DNA of 64,000 bases from Tessaracoccus flavescens (lineage in GTDB: Bacteria > Actinomycetota > Actinomycetes > Propionibacteriales > Propionibacteriaceae). Both the position numbers and the translations under genes were made by a program. The notes under the pieces were generated by a model. It ran no database searches, was not told the origin of the DNA, and saw only the letters and a program-made list of their open reading frames with translations. Positions 9,016 through 18,155 of the stretch are shown here, one piece after another (position 1 is the first letter of the stretch; each line of letters begins with the position of its first letter). The stretch is taken from assembly GCF_001998865.1 (NCBI RefSeq), contig NZ_CP019607.1, forward strand, positions 2,790,001-2,854,000, read 5' to 3'.

Positions 9016-9741
9016 ATGACTTCGCCCCGCATCGACGGCCGCCGACCGGACCAGCTTCGAGAGGTGCGGATCACCCGCAACTGGCTCGACCACGCCGAGG
9101 GATCGGTCCTCGTCGAGTTCGGTCGCACCCGCGTGCTCGTCGCCGCCTCCGTCACCACCGGGGTGCCGCGCTGGCGCACCGGATCGGGTCTCGGCTGGGT
9201 CACCGCCGAGTATTCGATGCTCCCGCGCGCCACCCACACCCGCTCCGACCGCGAGTCGATCAAGGGCCGGGTGGGTGGCCGCACCCACGAGATCTCCCGC
9301 CTGATCGGCCGGTCGCTGCGCGCCGTCGTCGACTACAGGGCGCTCGGCGAGAACACGATCGTGCTCGACTGCGACGTGCTCCAGGCCGACGGCGGCACCA
9401 GGACGGCGGCCATCACCGGCGCTTACGTCGCGCTCGCCGACGCGGTTGAGTACCTGCGCGGACTCGGTGCACTCGCAGGCGAGCCGCTCAAGGATTGCGT
9501 CGCGGCGGTGTCGGTCGGCTTCAACGCCGAGGGCACGGCCCTGCTCGACCTGCAATACGAGGAGGACTCGGCGGCCGAGACCGACATGAACGTCGTGATG
9601 ACCGGATCCGGCACCTTCATCGAGGTGCAGGGGACTGCGGAGGGAACCCCCTTCAGCCGCGACGAGCTCGGTCAGCTGCTCGACCTCGGATCGCTCGGCT
9701 GCGCGGAGCTGACCCGTATCCAGCGGGAGGCGCTGGCGTGA
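9016..9741 (+). CDS. rph: ribonuclease PH
   Basis: 241 aa. A phosphorolytic 3'-5' exoribonuclease that trims tRNA 3' ends. The full-length RNase PH fold opens [25 protein letters not shown] and [19 protein letters not shown] are characteristic phosphate- and RNA-binding segments. It overlaps rdgB by 4 bp. Confidence 0.96.
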   Translation: MTSPRIDGRRPDQLREVRITRNWLDHAEGSVLVEFGRTRVLVAASVTTGVPRWRTGSGLGWVTAEYSMLPRATHTRSDRESIKGRVGGRTHEISRLIGRSLRAVVDYRALGENTIVLDCDVLQADGGTRTAAITGAYVALADAVEYLRGLGALAGEPLKDCVAAVSVGFNAEGTALLDLQYEEDSAAETDMNVVMTGSGTFIEVQGTAEGTPFSRDELGQLLDLGSLGCAELTRIQREALA

Positions 9742-10346
9742 ACCTGCCGGAGCGCGTCGTGCTCGCCACGAACAACCCGAAGAAGCTCTCCGAGCTGCGC
9801 CGCATCGTCGAGGCGGCCGGGCTGAGCGTCGAGGTGCTCGGCCTTGGCGATTTCCCGCGCTACCCGGAGCCGGAGGAGACCGAGCGCACCTTCGAGGGCA
9901 ACGCGTTCCTCAAGGCCGCGGCCGCGGCCCGCGAGACGGGTCAGGTCGCAGTCGCCGACGACTCAGGTCTCGAGGTGGACGAGCTCAACGGGATGCCAGG
10001 GGTGCGCTCAGCGCGCTGGTCGGGGCCCGCCTGCGACGACGACGAGAACAACGCGCTGCTGCTCGCCCAACTCGACGGCGTCCCGACCGAACGGCGGGGT
10101 GCCAGGTTCGTCTGCGCGCTGGCGATGGTCAGCCCCGACGGCGAGCGTCGCGTCTGGCACGGCTACATGCCCGGTCGGATCACGGAGTCCCCGGCCGGGG
10201 AGAACGGGTTCGGCTACGACCCGCTGTTCGTGCCTGCCGGGCTCGACGTGACGTCGTCCGAGCTCAGCCCCGACGAGAAGGACTCCATCTCGCACCGCGG
10301 CAACGCCGTGCGTGCCTTCGTCGACCATCTCCGGAGCCTCGCATGA
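9738..10346 (+). CDS. rdgB: RdgB/HAM1 non-canonical purine NTP pyrophosphatase
   Basis: 202 aa from GTG 9738. It hydrolyses XTP/ITP/dITP to monophosphates. Motifs are [12 protein letters not shown] (substrate site), ADDSGLEVD (metal-binding) and [14 protein letters not shown] near the end. It overlaps rph upstream and thyA downstream, giving an rph-rdgB-thyA operon. Confidence 0.96.
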   Translation: MNLPERVVLATNNPKKLSELRRIVEAAGLSVEVLGLGDFPRYPEPEETERTFEGNAFLKAAAAARETGQVAVADDSGLEVDELNGMPGVRSARWSGPACDDDENNALLLAQLDGVPTERRGARFVCALAMVSPDGERRVWHGYMPGRITESPAGENGFGYDPLFVPAGLDVTSSELSPDEKDSISHRGNAVRAFVDHLRSLA

Positions 10347-11155
10347 GGCAGTACCACGATCTCCTGCGCCACATCATGGACAACGGCGTGGACAAGTCCG
10401 ACCGCACAGGGACGGGCACCAGGTCCGTGTTCGGGCACCAGATGCGCTTCGACCTGCGCGAGGGCTTCCCGCTGATCACCACGAAGAAGGTGCACACCCG
10501 CTCGGTCTTCGGTGAGTTGCTGTGGTTCCTGCGCGGCGACACCAACATCGGATGGCTGCACGAGAACCGGATCACCATCTGGGACGAGTGGGCAGACGAG
10601 AACGGCGACCTCGGCCCCGTCTACGGCTACCAGTGGCGCACCTGGCCGACGCCGGACGGCCGCCACGTCGACCAGATCGCGAAGGTGATCGAGTCGCTGA
10701 AGGCCAACCCGGACTCCCGCCGCCACATCGTCTCGGCCTGGAACGTCGCCGACGTCGACGACATGGCGCTGCCGCCCTGCCACACAATGTTCCAGTTCTA
10801 CGTGGCGCCTGCCGACGATGGTGGACCGGGCATCCTGAGCTGCCAGCTGTACCAGCGATCGGCAGACGTCTTCCTCGGCGTCCCGTTCAACATCGCGTCC
10901 TACGCGTTGCTTGTCCATCTGATCGCCCAGGTGACCGGGCTGCGGGTCGGGGAGTTCGTGCACACCTTCGGCGACGCACACGTCTACTCCAACCACTTCG
11001 ACCAGGTCGCCGAACAGCTGTCCCGCGAGCCACGCCCGCTCCCGAAGCTCAGCCTCAACTCCGACGTCACCGGGATCGACGCGTTCGAGCTGGCCGACAT
11101 CGAGGTCGTGGGCTACGACCCGTACCCCGCGATCAAGGCGCCGATCGCCGTCTAG
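10343..11155 (+). CDS. thyA: thymidylate synthase
   Basis: 270 aa. It methylates dUMP to dTMP with methylene-THF. The catalytic cysteine is C146 in [21 protein letters not shown] and the C-terminal APIAV are typical. DHFR (folA) lies 0.7 kb downstream, the usual partner that recycles dihydrofolate. Confidence 0.98.
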   Translation: MRQYHDLLRHIMDNGVDKSDRTGTGTRSVFGHQMRFDLREGFPLITTKKVHTRSVFGELLWFLRGDTNIGWLHENRITIWDEWADENGDLGPVYGYQWRTWPTPDGRHVDQIAKVIESLKANPDSRRHIVSAWNVADVDDMALPPCHTMFQFYVAPADDGGPGILSCQLYQRSADVFLGVPFNIASYALLVHLIAQVTGLRVGEFVHTFGDAHVYSNHFDQVAEQLSREPRPLPKLSLNSDVTGIDAFELADIEVVGYDPYPAIKAPIAV

Positions 11156-11181
11156 GGCCGACCCGTCACTGCCTGATCGCC

Positions 11182-11823
11182 ATGGGTGGTGACTTCCCTC
11201 GCAAGCCCCACACCAGGTCCGAACGTGACGAGTATCTGGACTGGCTCAAGGTCTCCTATGCCGATGGCCGCATCGACGACGCCGAGTTCCAGGCCCGCAG
11301 CAGGGGAGTGCTGGCCGCGGTGACGCACCGCGACGCGCTCGCCCAGTTCGAGGGGCTGCCGAGGCCCCACGTCTTGTCCCTGCCGCCGCCGACGCCAAGG
11401 CCGACGCCCAACGCCCTGACTCGGCAAGCAGAGCCGTCGCGGGCCGAGTCGGAGATCAACCGACGAAACGCCCTGATCGGCCTCGGCGTTCTCGCCGGGT
11501 TCGCCGCGGCCGTCATAGGAGTCGCGCAGTCGACGACGCCCAGCTGGGTGGAAGTCTCGGAGGCGCCGCTCCCGATGCTCGAAGGGGCCGACCTGGTGGT
11601 GGCGCGGGCGGAGCTGGAGGACCGTGGCCTTCGGAGAACTGCAGGTCCGCGACACCACGCAGAGCGCTGAGTCGAGCAGGTCGTGACGAGCGTCGAGATT
11701 GCCGCCGCCAACGCGGTCGGCCACGTCAGCGGAGACATCGAGCGCGCGAGGATGCTGTTCCTGCCGGACGGGAGGCTCGCCGTCGAGGTGATCGTCAACG
11801 AAAGAGCAAGGCGAAGGAGCTAG
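11182..11823 (+). pseudogene. DUF1707 membrane protein interrupted by an in-frame TGA
   Basis: From ATG 11182 the product has the DUF1707 pattern (RSERDEYLDWLKVSYADGRID...EFQAR) and one membrane helix (NALIGLGVLAGFAAAVIGVA). TGA 11668-11670 ends the ORF at 162 aa. The same frame continues with normal GC-rich codon use to TAG 11821, encoding VTSVEIAAANAVGH and FLPDGRLAVEV, which look like the natural end. One codon is therefore the only interruption. Readthrough or a sequencing error cannot be excluded. Confidence 0.7.
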
Positions 11824-11864
11824 TCTTCCTCGAAGACGGGAACGCTCGAATCCATGGAGGACGC

Positions 11865-12341
11865 ATGAGGGTGGTCGCGATCGCGGCCGTCGCCGACAAC
11901 TCGGTGATCGGCTCAGGCGATGACATGCTCTGGCACATCCCCGAGGACTTCAAGCGGTTCAAGCGGGTCACCACAGGCAACACCGTCATCTTCGGCCGCC
12001 GCACCCAGGAACAGATCGGGCTCCTCCCGGACCGGCGCGTCATCGTCGTGACCCGCGACACCGACTGGAGCGCCGAAGGGGTCGAGGTGGCCCACTCGAT
12101 CACCGAGGCGCTCGACCTCGCGGCCCAGACCCCTGAGAAGGTGTGCTTCGTCGGTGGCGGGGGAGAGATCTACCGAGAGGCCTGGCCCTACCTGACCGAG
12201 CTCGACATCACCATCGTGCACGAGTCACCCGAGGGCGCGGCCACCTTCCCGATGATCACGGCCGACGAGTGGACCGAGGTCTCCCGCGAACCCCACGGCC
12301 GGTTCGACTTCGTCCAGTACCGGCCCACCCCGACCGCCTGA
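11865..12341 (+). CDS. folA: dihydrofolate reductase
   Basis: 158 aa. It reduces dihydrofolate with NADPH. Motifs are AIAAVADNSVIG (N-terminal NADPH loop), MLWHIPEDFKRFK, and VCFVGGGGEIYREA (glycine loop). RBS GGAGG lies 4 nt before ATG 11865. It is full length and next to thyA. Confidence 0.96.
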   Translation: MRVVAIAAVADNSVIGSGDDMLWHIPEDFKRFKRVTTGNTVIFGRRTQEQIGLLPDRRVIVVTRDTDWSAEGVEVAHSITEALDLAAQTPEKVCFVGGGGEIYREAWPYLTELDITIVHESPEGAATFPMITADEWTEVSREPHGRFDFVQYRPTPTA

Positions 12342-12598
12342 GGCGGACACCCGGCTCGAGCCGGACTTCGGCCGCCTCGACGTGCTGATCAACAACTTCG
12401 GTTGACCAGCGCCGAACGCTTCGACGAGCGCGACGTCGCGACGATCAGGCTCGAACTCGAGGTCAACCTCATCTCGCCGCCTATCTGCGCCGGCTCGAAG
12501 CCGAGGGACACGTCCGTCGTGGACCCGACGGGTGGGAACTGGCCGAGGGCCGATGACGGCAGGGTCCCCGGCCTCGGCGGGCGGCTAGGCTCTACGCC
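12342..12598 (+). pseudogene. remnants of a short-chain dehydrogenase and of an unidentified gene end
   Basis: Just after folA a frame reads FGRLDVLINNFG then stops. LDVLINN.G is the NNAG region of SDR oxidoreductases. A second frame reads ERDVATIRLELEVNLISP, also SDR-like, and a third reads AYLRRLEAEGHVRRGPDGWELAEGR, resembling a winged-helix or metallo-hydrolase C-terminus. No frame holds a whole gene, so I read this as decayed sequence. Confidence 0.5.
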
Positions 12599-13933
12599 GT
12601 GACCCGGCGAATCCTGCACCTAGACCTCGACGCGTTCTTCGCGGCGGTCGAGCAGCGCGACAAGCCGTCGCTGCGCGGGAAGGCCGTCGTCGTTGGCGGG
12701 TCTGGCCCGCGGGGAGTGGTCGCGACCGCCTCCTACGAGGCCCGGCGCTTCGGGGTCCGCTCCGCCATGTCCGGCACCGAGGCGAAGCGACACGCACCCA
12801 ACGCGGCCTTTCTCGGGGGCCGGTTCGACGCCTACCGCGAGTCGTCGCGGATCGTGATGGGACTGCTCCGGGAGATCTCACCGGTCGTCGAGCCGCTCAG
12901 CCTCGACGAGGCCTTCGTCGACCTCGGTTCGAGCGGGTGGGCCGACGGCGACCTGGCCGAACGCGTCGGCTGGCTGCGGGACGAGCTCACCCGCAGGACC
13001 GAGGGGCTGACCGCCTCGGTCGGGGTCGGCTCCGCGAAGTTCCTGGCGAAGCTCGCGAGCGAGGCAGCCAAGCCGGACGGCGCCCGGATCCTTGACCCGG
13101 CGGAGGAGCTCGACTTCATCGCCCCGATGGCCGTCCGCTCGATCCCCGGGGTCGGGCCCGCCACCGAGCAGCGGCTGATCACCATCGGGCTCTACACCGT
13201 CGAGGACATCCGAGGGGCAGACAAGGCAGAACTGATCCGCGAGCTCGGGCCCTCCTCGGGCGAGTCCCTCGCGGCCCTCGCCTGGGCCCGCGACGAGCGC
13301 CCTGTCGAGGCGTCGCGCGAGGCGAAGTCGATCTCCACCGAGGACACCTTCGCGGTCGACCTGACCGACCGGACCCAGTTGCAGGCCATCCTGCGCAGAG
13401 ACGCCGCCCAGGTCGTGGCCCGACTGAACAAGGCGGGCCTCTTCGCGCGGACGGTGACCCTGAAGGTCCGCTTCGCCGACTTCACCACCCGCACCATCGC
13501 CCGGAGCCTCGGTGGCGCCACCGGCAGCCGCGATGACGTCACGGCCGCAGGGCTCGCCCTCCTCGAAGAGGTCGACGTGCGCGAGGGGGTCCGGCTGCTC
13601 GGCATCGGCGTGTCCGGGTTCGCCACCTCCGCCCAGGAGAAGCTCTTCGGCGACGAGCAGCCCGAGACCCATACCCAGACCGACGAACCCGACGATGCCG
13701 TCGAGCTGAGTGGGGTGCGCGGCCGCGGCGGGTACTACCCGGGTGCAGACGTCCAGCACGACGAACTGGGGAGGGGCTGGGTGTGGGGGGCAGGTCTCGG
13801 CCGGGTCACCGTCCGTTTCGAGACGAGGAACTCCGGGCCGGGGCCGATCAGGACCTTCCCCGCCGACGACCCGCAGCTCAGGCAGGTCGGGATCGACCCG
13901 TTGCCGCTCGCGGTGCGCGACGAGGACGACTAG
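12599..13933 (+). CDS. dinB: DNA polymerase IV (Y-family)
   Basis: 444 aa translesion polymerase. Metal-binding motifs are LDLDAFFA at the N-terminus and SLDEAF at about residue 100. A helix-hairpin-helix (RSIPGVGPATEQRL) and the little-finger domain follow. A C-terminal extension with GADVQHDELGRGWVWGAG is common in actinobacterial forms. GTG 12599. Its stop shares CTAG with the convergent lacI gene. Confidence 0.95.
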   Translation: MTRRILHLDLDAFFAAVEQRDKPSLRGKAVVVGGSGPRGVVATASYEARRFGVRSAMSGTEAKRHAPNAAFLGGRFDAYRESSRIVMGLLREISPVVEPLSLDEAFVDLGSSGWADGDLAERVGWLRDELTRRTEGLTASVGVGSAKFLAKLASEAAKPDGARILDPAEELDFIAPMAVRSIPGVGPATEQRLITIGLYTVEDIRGADKAELIRELGPSSGESLAALAWARDERPVEASREAKSISTEDTFAVDLTDRTQLQAILRRDAAQVVARLNKAGLFARTVTLKVRFADFTTRTIARSLGGATGSRDDVTAAGLALLEEVDVREGVRLLGIGVSGFATSAQEKLFGDEQPETHTQTDEPDDAVELSGVRGRGGYYPGADVQHDELGRGWVWGAGLGRVTVRFETRNSGPGPIRTFPADDPQLRQVGIDPLPLAVRDEDD

Positions 13934-14925
13934 ACCGAACCCCGCTCGACGAGCCGGGCCTGCAGGACAGTCAACGGCTCCGCCGTCCGGTCCTCGATCA
14001 GGCGGATCAGCTGGCGCGCCATCTCGGCACCGAGTTCGATCATCGGTTGGCTCATCGTGGTCAGGGGCGGCTCCGAGGTCTCGCTGAACGGCGAATCGTC
14101 GAATCCCATCACCGCGATGTCGTCAGGGATCCGCAGGCCTGCCTCCCGCAGCACAGGGTAGCCGCCGAGCGCCATCTGGTCGTTCGCGGCGAAGACCGCG
14201 TCGAACGCCTCGCCGGAGGCGAGCAGTTCCCGAGCGGCGCGCGCACCAGACAGCGTCGTGAAGTCGCCGTAGGCGACCGGGCCGGGCGTGAGGCCCGCCT
14301 CCTCGATCACGGCGCGCCACCCCTCGAGCCGGTCGATCCCAGGCCGCATGGTCTGCGGGCCCGCGATCGTCGCGATCCTGCTGCGCCCGTGGTCGATCAG
14401 GTAGCTCACGGCCGCCCGGGCCGCCGCGAGGTTGTCGACGTCCACGCAGGTCGCCCCAGTCGGGCCCTCGACCGGCCGACCACCGAAGACGAGCGGCACC
14501 TTCTCGCTGAGCTCGCCGTAGGAATGGTCGCCGGTGTGATGGGAAACGATCAGCGCGCCGTCGACGTTGCCGTCGGTGAGGTAGCGCCTCGTCTTGTCCG
14601 CAGTCGACTCTGACTCGATGATCATGGTCAGCGTGAAGTCGGTGTCCTCCATGACCGAGGCGATGCCCTGCACGACAGACCCGAAGAACGGGTCCGTGAA
14701 GACCTTGGACGCCGACTCGGGCACGACCAGCGCGATCGCCCCCGAACGGTTGGACGCGAGCGAACGGGCAGCCCGGTTGGGCACATAGTTCAGCTCGTCG
14801 ATCGAGCGCTTCACGCGCGAGGCGATCGTCGGCTCGACCGTAGGGGTTCCGTTGACCACCCTCGACACCGTCGCCCGCGACACGCCCGCGTGCGCCGCGA
14901 CCATCTCAAGCGTCGGCTTCTTCAT
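13930..14925 (-). CDS. LacI family transcriptional regulator
   Basis: 331 aa from ATG 14925 (MKKPTLEMVAAHAGVSRATVSRVVNG), giving the standard LacI HTH at the start, then hinge helix (SLASNRSGAIALVVPE) and periplasmic-binding-like effector domain. Upstream in-frame ATGs exist (14940 and 14964), but the family normally starts 4-8 residues before the HTH. A 14-bp palindrome sits 142 bp upstream. No sugar operon is adjacent, so the target genes are unknown. Confidence 0.9.
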   Translation of the reverse strand: MKKPTLEMVAAHAGVSRATVSRVVNGTPTVEPTIASRVKRSIDELNYVPNRAARSLASNRSGAIALVVPESASKVFTDPFFGSVVQGIASVMEDTDFTLTMIIESESTADKTRRYLTDGNVDGALIVSHHTGDHSYGELSEKVPLVFGGRPVEGPTGATCVDVDNLAAARAAVSYLIDHGRSRIATIAGPQTMRPGIDRLEGWRAVIEEAGLTPGPVAYGDFTTLSGARAARELLASGEAFDAVFAANDQMALGGYPVLREAGLRIPDDIAVMGFDDSPFSETSEPPLTTMSQPMIELGAEMARQLIRLIEDRTAEPLTVLQARLVERGSV

Positions 14926-15066
14926 CTCTCGTGGCCCCATTTCCCGGTTCCTGCCGATCCGCACCGTCGCGCAGTGCGGCGATCAGGGCAGCATAGTTCC
15001 TGGCGCTCATTTTAGGTGTCCTCGCTGGCTTGACGGAAACATAGGCCCCGGCCTCCGAGAGAGTCA

Positions 15067-15080
15067 AGAGAGCGCTCTCT
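15067..15080. promoter_or_regulatory. LacI-type operator palindrome upstream of lacI gene
   Basis: AGAGAGC|GCTCTCT is a perfect 14-bp palindrome with a central CG, the symmetry LacI-family dimers recognise. It lies between the divergent ends of the regulator and the VOC region, so autoregulation is the simplest reading. Confidence 0.6.
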
Positions 15081-15216
15081 CATCGTTACCCAAACGAGAT
15101 CGATGCCGATATCTTCTGCAGATGACGCCTTCAGGGGGGTCGGAACAGCGGTCCCCCGGGCGTGCCGATACTCTCGCGGGCGCGAGGCCCGCGGCGCCTC
15201 GTCGCCCGGAGTTGAC

Positions 15217-15618
15217 CTAGGCGCGCTTGGTGACGTTGATGCCCCAGGTGACGCCGAACCGGTCGGTCACGTCGCGGTATCAGTCGCCCCAGATCTGCTC
15301 GGCGAAGTCCATGTTGACCTGTGCCCCCTCCGCGAGCGCGGCGAACCAGGCGCGACCCGTGTCGACGTCGTCTCCCCAGAGACAGATCGTCACGTTGCCC
15401 GGGCCGCGAGGGCTCGTCCTTTCGGGATTGTCGGAGGCCATCAGGACAAAGCTCGAGGTGGTGGGCTGGCCGTGCATGATCTCCTGCTCGGACCCGGCGG
15501 GGCCGCCGAACTCGGAGAACGTGGTGGTGTGCAGGTCGCCGCCGAAGACGGACTGGTAGAAGGTGAGTGCCTCACGTGCCTCGCCGTTGAACACGATGTA
15601 GGGGCTCATGGACAGCAT
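15217..15618 (-). pseudogene. VOC/PhnB-like protein with in-frame TGA
   Basis: Starting at ATG 15618 (AAAGG upstream) the product reads MLSMSPYIVFNGEAREALTFYQSVFGG, a PhnB/glyoxalase-fold opening. TGA 15280-15282 interrupts ...QIWGD*YRDVTDRFGVTWGINV; the same frame then runs to TAG 15217-15219 with the expected DRFGV.W..N family ending. A TGG-to-TGA change is the likely cause. The truncated form would lack the last beta strands. Confidence 0.75.
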
Positions 15619-15707
15619 GGGTTGGCCTTTCGTCTGACTCCCTGGACGGGGAGCGGTTACCATGCTGGTTCGCAGGGAGGACAGTTCTGGGCGGATACGC
15701 TGGATCC

Positions 15708-16265
15708 ATGGGTTCACGGATGTTCACCGCCGTCCTTCCGAGCGCCGCCCTCGTCGCCGATCTCGACGAGTTGCTCGAGTCGCGTCGAGACGTGGAACCC
15801 GCGCTTCGCTGGTCGCGGCCGGAGGCGTGGCATCTCACCACGTCGTTCATGGCCGACGTGCAGCGCGACAGCCTCGACGACCTGGTCGCCAACCTCGCCG
15901 ACGTGGCTGGCAGGAGCGCGCCCTTCCCGCTGCGCGTCGAGGGCGGCCTGGCGTTTCCGAACCCCTCCCGCGCAAAGGTGCTCGCCCTCGGGGTCAGCGA
16001 CGGAAATGCGGAACTGGGCGCGCTGTCCGCCGGGGCGCGGCGCGCGGCCTCGCGGGCAGGCGTCGAGGCGGACGGGACGCGGTTCGTCGGGCACCTCACC
16101 GTCGCCCGCAGCCGAGCAGGGGTCCAGGCGTCGAAGTGGATCGGTCTGCTCGACTCGTTCCCCGGCTGGTCCTGGCAGGCGGAGGAACTGTGCCTGGTCG
16201 AGTCGCACCGGCTAGGAAGGCACTACGAGGTGCTCGAGCGGTTCGCGCTGGGGGCTTCGGCCTAG
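15708..16265 (+). CDS. thpR: RNA 2',3'-cyclic phosphodiesterase (2H family)
   Basis: 185 aa with the two H-x-T-x motifs of the 2H phosphoesterase fold: HLTT near residue 42 and HLTV near residue 130. The substrate is a 2',3'-cyclic phosphate RNA end or similar. The stop codon lies in CTAG 16262-16265, which is the insertion point of the adjacent IS1182-like element; the gene is intact. Confidence 0.85.
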   Translation: MGSRMFTAVLPSAALVADLDELLESRRDVEPALRWSRPEAWHLTTSFMADVQRDSLDDLVANLADVAGRSAPFPLRVEGGLAFPNPSRAKVLALGVSDGNAELGALSAGARRAASRAGVEADGTRFVGHLTVARSRAGVQASKWIGLLDSFPGWSWQAEELCLVESHRLGRHYEVLERFALGASA

Positions 16266-18155
16266 GACGGTGCTGAATAACCCGCGCGTCGCGGGGTGCT
16301 GATCGGGGTGGGCTTGCGATCCTTGTTTCATGCAGGGTGAGGCTGATCGGCAGCGGGAGCTGTTGGACGTGGAGGCGTTGGCGGGACATCTGTTGGTGCC
16401 GGGGAGCGTGTTCGCGTTCCTGGCCGAGCACCGGTTGCGGTTGTTCCCGCCGGAGCTGTTCGCCGACCTGTTTCCCTCGGGGCGGGGTCGGCCCTCGATC
16501 CCGCCAGAGGTCATCGCCTCGGTGCTGGTGCTGCAGTCCTTGTACGGGCACTCTGACAGGGAAGCGGTCGAGGCGCTCACGTTCGACCTGCGCTGGAAGG
16601 CCGCGTGCGGGTACGCGGTCGACGGGGCCGGGTTCCACCCTTCGACGTTGACGTACTGGCGTAAGCGGCTGGCCGCCAGCGAACGTCCGGACCGGATCTT
16701 CGAGGCGGTCCGCGAGGTCGTCATGGCTACCGGTGTCCTGTCGGGCAAGACGCGGCGGGCGTTGGACTCCACGGTGCTCGACGACGCGGTCGCCCGGCAG
16801 GACACGGTCACCCAGCTGATCGCCTCGATCCGCCGGGTCGGCCGCGACGTGCCGGGCGCGCACGCACTGGTGGTCCAGGAGTGCACCCGGTTGGCCGAGG
16901 TCACCGGCGGTGACTACACGGTCGCTGGCAAGCCGCGGATCGCCTGGGAGGACGAGGCCGCCCGGACCGAGCTGGTGAGCGCACTGGTGGGCGACGCCCT
17001 GGCCCTGCTGGCAGCTCTCGACGCCGCCCACCACGACGAGCACGGCGACCCGGACGGCCTGGCGCTGCTGTCCGAGGCGGGTGGGAAACCGGCCGAGGCC
17101 CTCGCGCTGCTGGCGTTGGTCGCCGGGCAGGACGTCGAGCCGGCGGAGGGTTCCGACGGCACCGACGGGCGGTGGCGCATCGCCCGCAAGACCGCGCCGG
17201 ACCGGATGATCTCCACCGTCGACCCCGATGCCCGGCACGCGCACAAGACCCGCGAACGGCGTCAGGACGGGTTCAAGGCCCATGTCGTCGTCGAGCCGGA
17301 CACCGGGCTGATGACGATGGTGAAGCTGACGAAGACCAACGGGGCCGAGCACTCCGACGCCGCGGTGGGTGCCGACCTGGTCACCACCGACTCCACCCTC
17401 ACCGCCACCCCTGACGCGCCGGTGCAGGTGCTCGGCGACTCCGCCTACGCCTCCGGTGACATGCTGGCCACGCTCGATGCCCGCAAGTGGGAACCGGTCC
17501 TCAAACCCTGGCCGCTGCGGCCGGCTGTCGAGGGCGGGTTCACCCTGGACGACTTCATCCACGACCCGGTCGCCGGGACGTTGACCTGCCCGGCCGGGCT
17601 CACCCGCGGCGTCAGTGCCAAGGGCAAGGTGACCTTCGGCGCCGCGTGCGCCGGCTGTCCGCTGCGGCAGCGGTGCACCACCGCCGAACGTGGCCGCAAG
17701 GTCACCCTGGGTGAGCACCACCAGCTCCAACGACAGCACCGCGAACGAGCCACCGACCCGGACTTCCAGGCCGTCTACCGACGGCACCGGCCGATGGTCG
17801 AACGCTCCATCGCCTGGCTCACGCGCGGAGCACGCCGCGTGCCCTACCGGGGCGTGGCCAAGAACGACGCCTGGCTGCACCACCGCGCCGCCGGTCTCAA
17901 CCTGCGACGCCTCCTCAACCTCGGGCTCACCGTCCAGGACGGGACCTGGGCCATCGCCTGAGGGTGGGACCGGGGGCCGCTGGGCCCTTGCCACGCCGCC
18001 CCGATCGAGCGCAGGATGGCCTCAGGCGGGCGGAACGACCCCGACTGTCGCACCCCAGGGTGCTGACCTCACTGCCGCAAAGACGGCCTTGGCGGCGCTC
18101 CGCCCGCCCCCCTCACGCCATACCCGCCTCAGATCACACCTTGTTCAGCGCCCTC
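16266..18155 (+). mobile_element. IS1182-family insertion sequence with CTAG target duplication
   Basis: CTAG flanks the element at 16262-16265 and 18156-18159. Just inside, the left end GACGGTGCTGAATAA matches the inverted right end GAGGGCGCTGAACAA at 12 of 15 positions. One transposase gene fills it. Excising it rejoins the thpR and glycosyltransferase 3' ends at a single CTAG that would be the stop of both. The insertion therefore destroyed no gene. Confidence 0.85.
16330..17961 (+). CDS. IS1182-family transposase
   Basis: 543 aa DDE transposase. It has the IS1182 N-terminal region (LFADLFPSGRGRPSIPPEVI, LVLQSLYGHSDREAVE), catalytic LDSTVLDDAV, a Cys cluster (CAGCPLRQRCTT) and the C-terminal RHRPMVERSIAWL with the catalytic Glu. 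It is uninterrupted and probably active. ATG 16330. Confidence 0.93.
   Translation: MQGEADRQRELLDVEALAGHLLVPGSVFAFLAEHRLRLFPPELFADLFPSGRGRPSIPPEVIASVLVLQSLYGHSDREAVEALTFDLRWKAACGYAVDGAGFHPSTLTYWRKRLAASERPDRIFEAVREVVMATGVLSGKTRRALDSTVLDDAVARQDTVTQLIASIRRVGRDVPGAHALVVQECTRLAEVTGGDYTVAGKPRIAWEDEAARTELVSALVGDALALLAALDAAHHDEHGDPDGLALLSEAGGKPAEALALLALVAGQDVEPAEGSDGTDGRWRIARKTAPDRMISTVDPDARHAHKTRERRQDGFKAHVVVEPDTGLMTMVKLTKTNGAEHSDAAVGADLVTTDSTLTATPDAPVQVLGDSAYASGDMLATLDARKWEPVLKPWPLRPAVEGGFTLDDFIHDPVAGTLTCPAGLTRGVSAKGKVTFGAACAGCPLRQRCTTAERGRKVTLGEHHQLQRQHRERATDPDFQAVYRRHRPMVERSIAWLTRGARRVPYRGVAKNDAWLHHRAAGLNLRRLLNLGLTVQDGTWAIA

Noticed and set aside
14852..15220. 122-codon plus-strand ORF upstream of the VOC gene
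   Set aside because: It runs through the lacI start and operator with no domain; its stop in CTAG is shared with the VOC pseudogene but proves nothing.
11668..15282. Selenocysteine or programmed readthrough at the in-frame TGAs
   Set aside because: No SECIS-like hairpin seen right after either codon, and neither family uses selenocysteine. Mutation or sequence error is simpler.
16096..17994. 632-codon minus-strand ORF over the IS1182-type transposase
   Set aside because: Mirror of the transposase frame with no family features.
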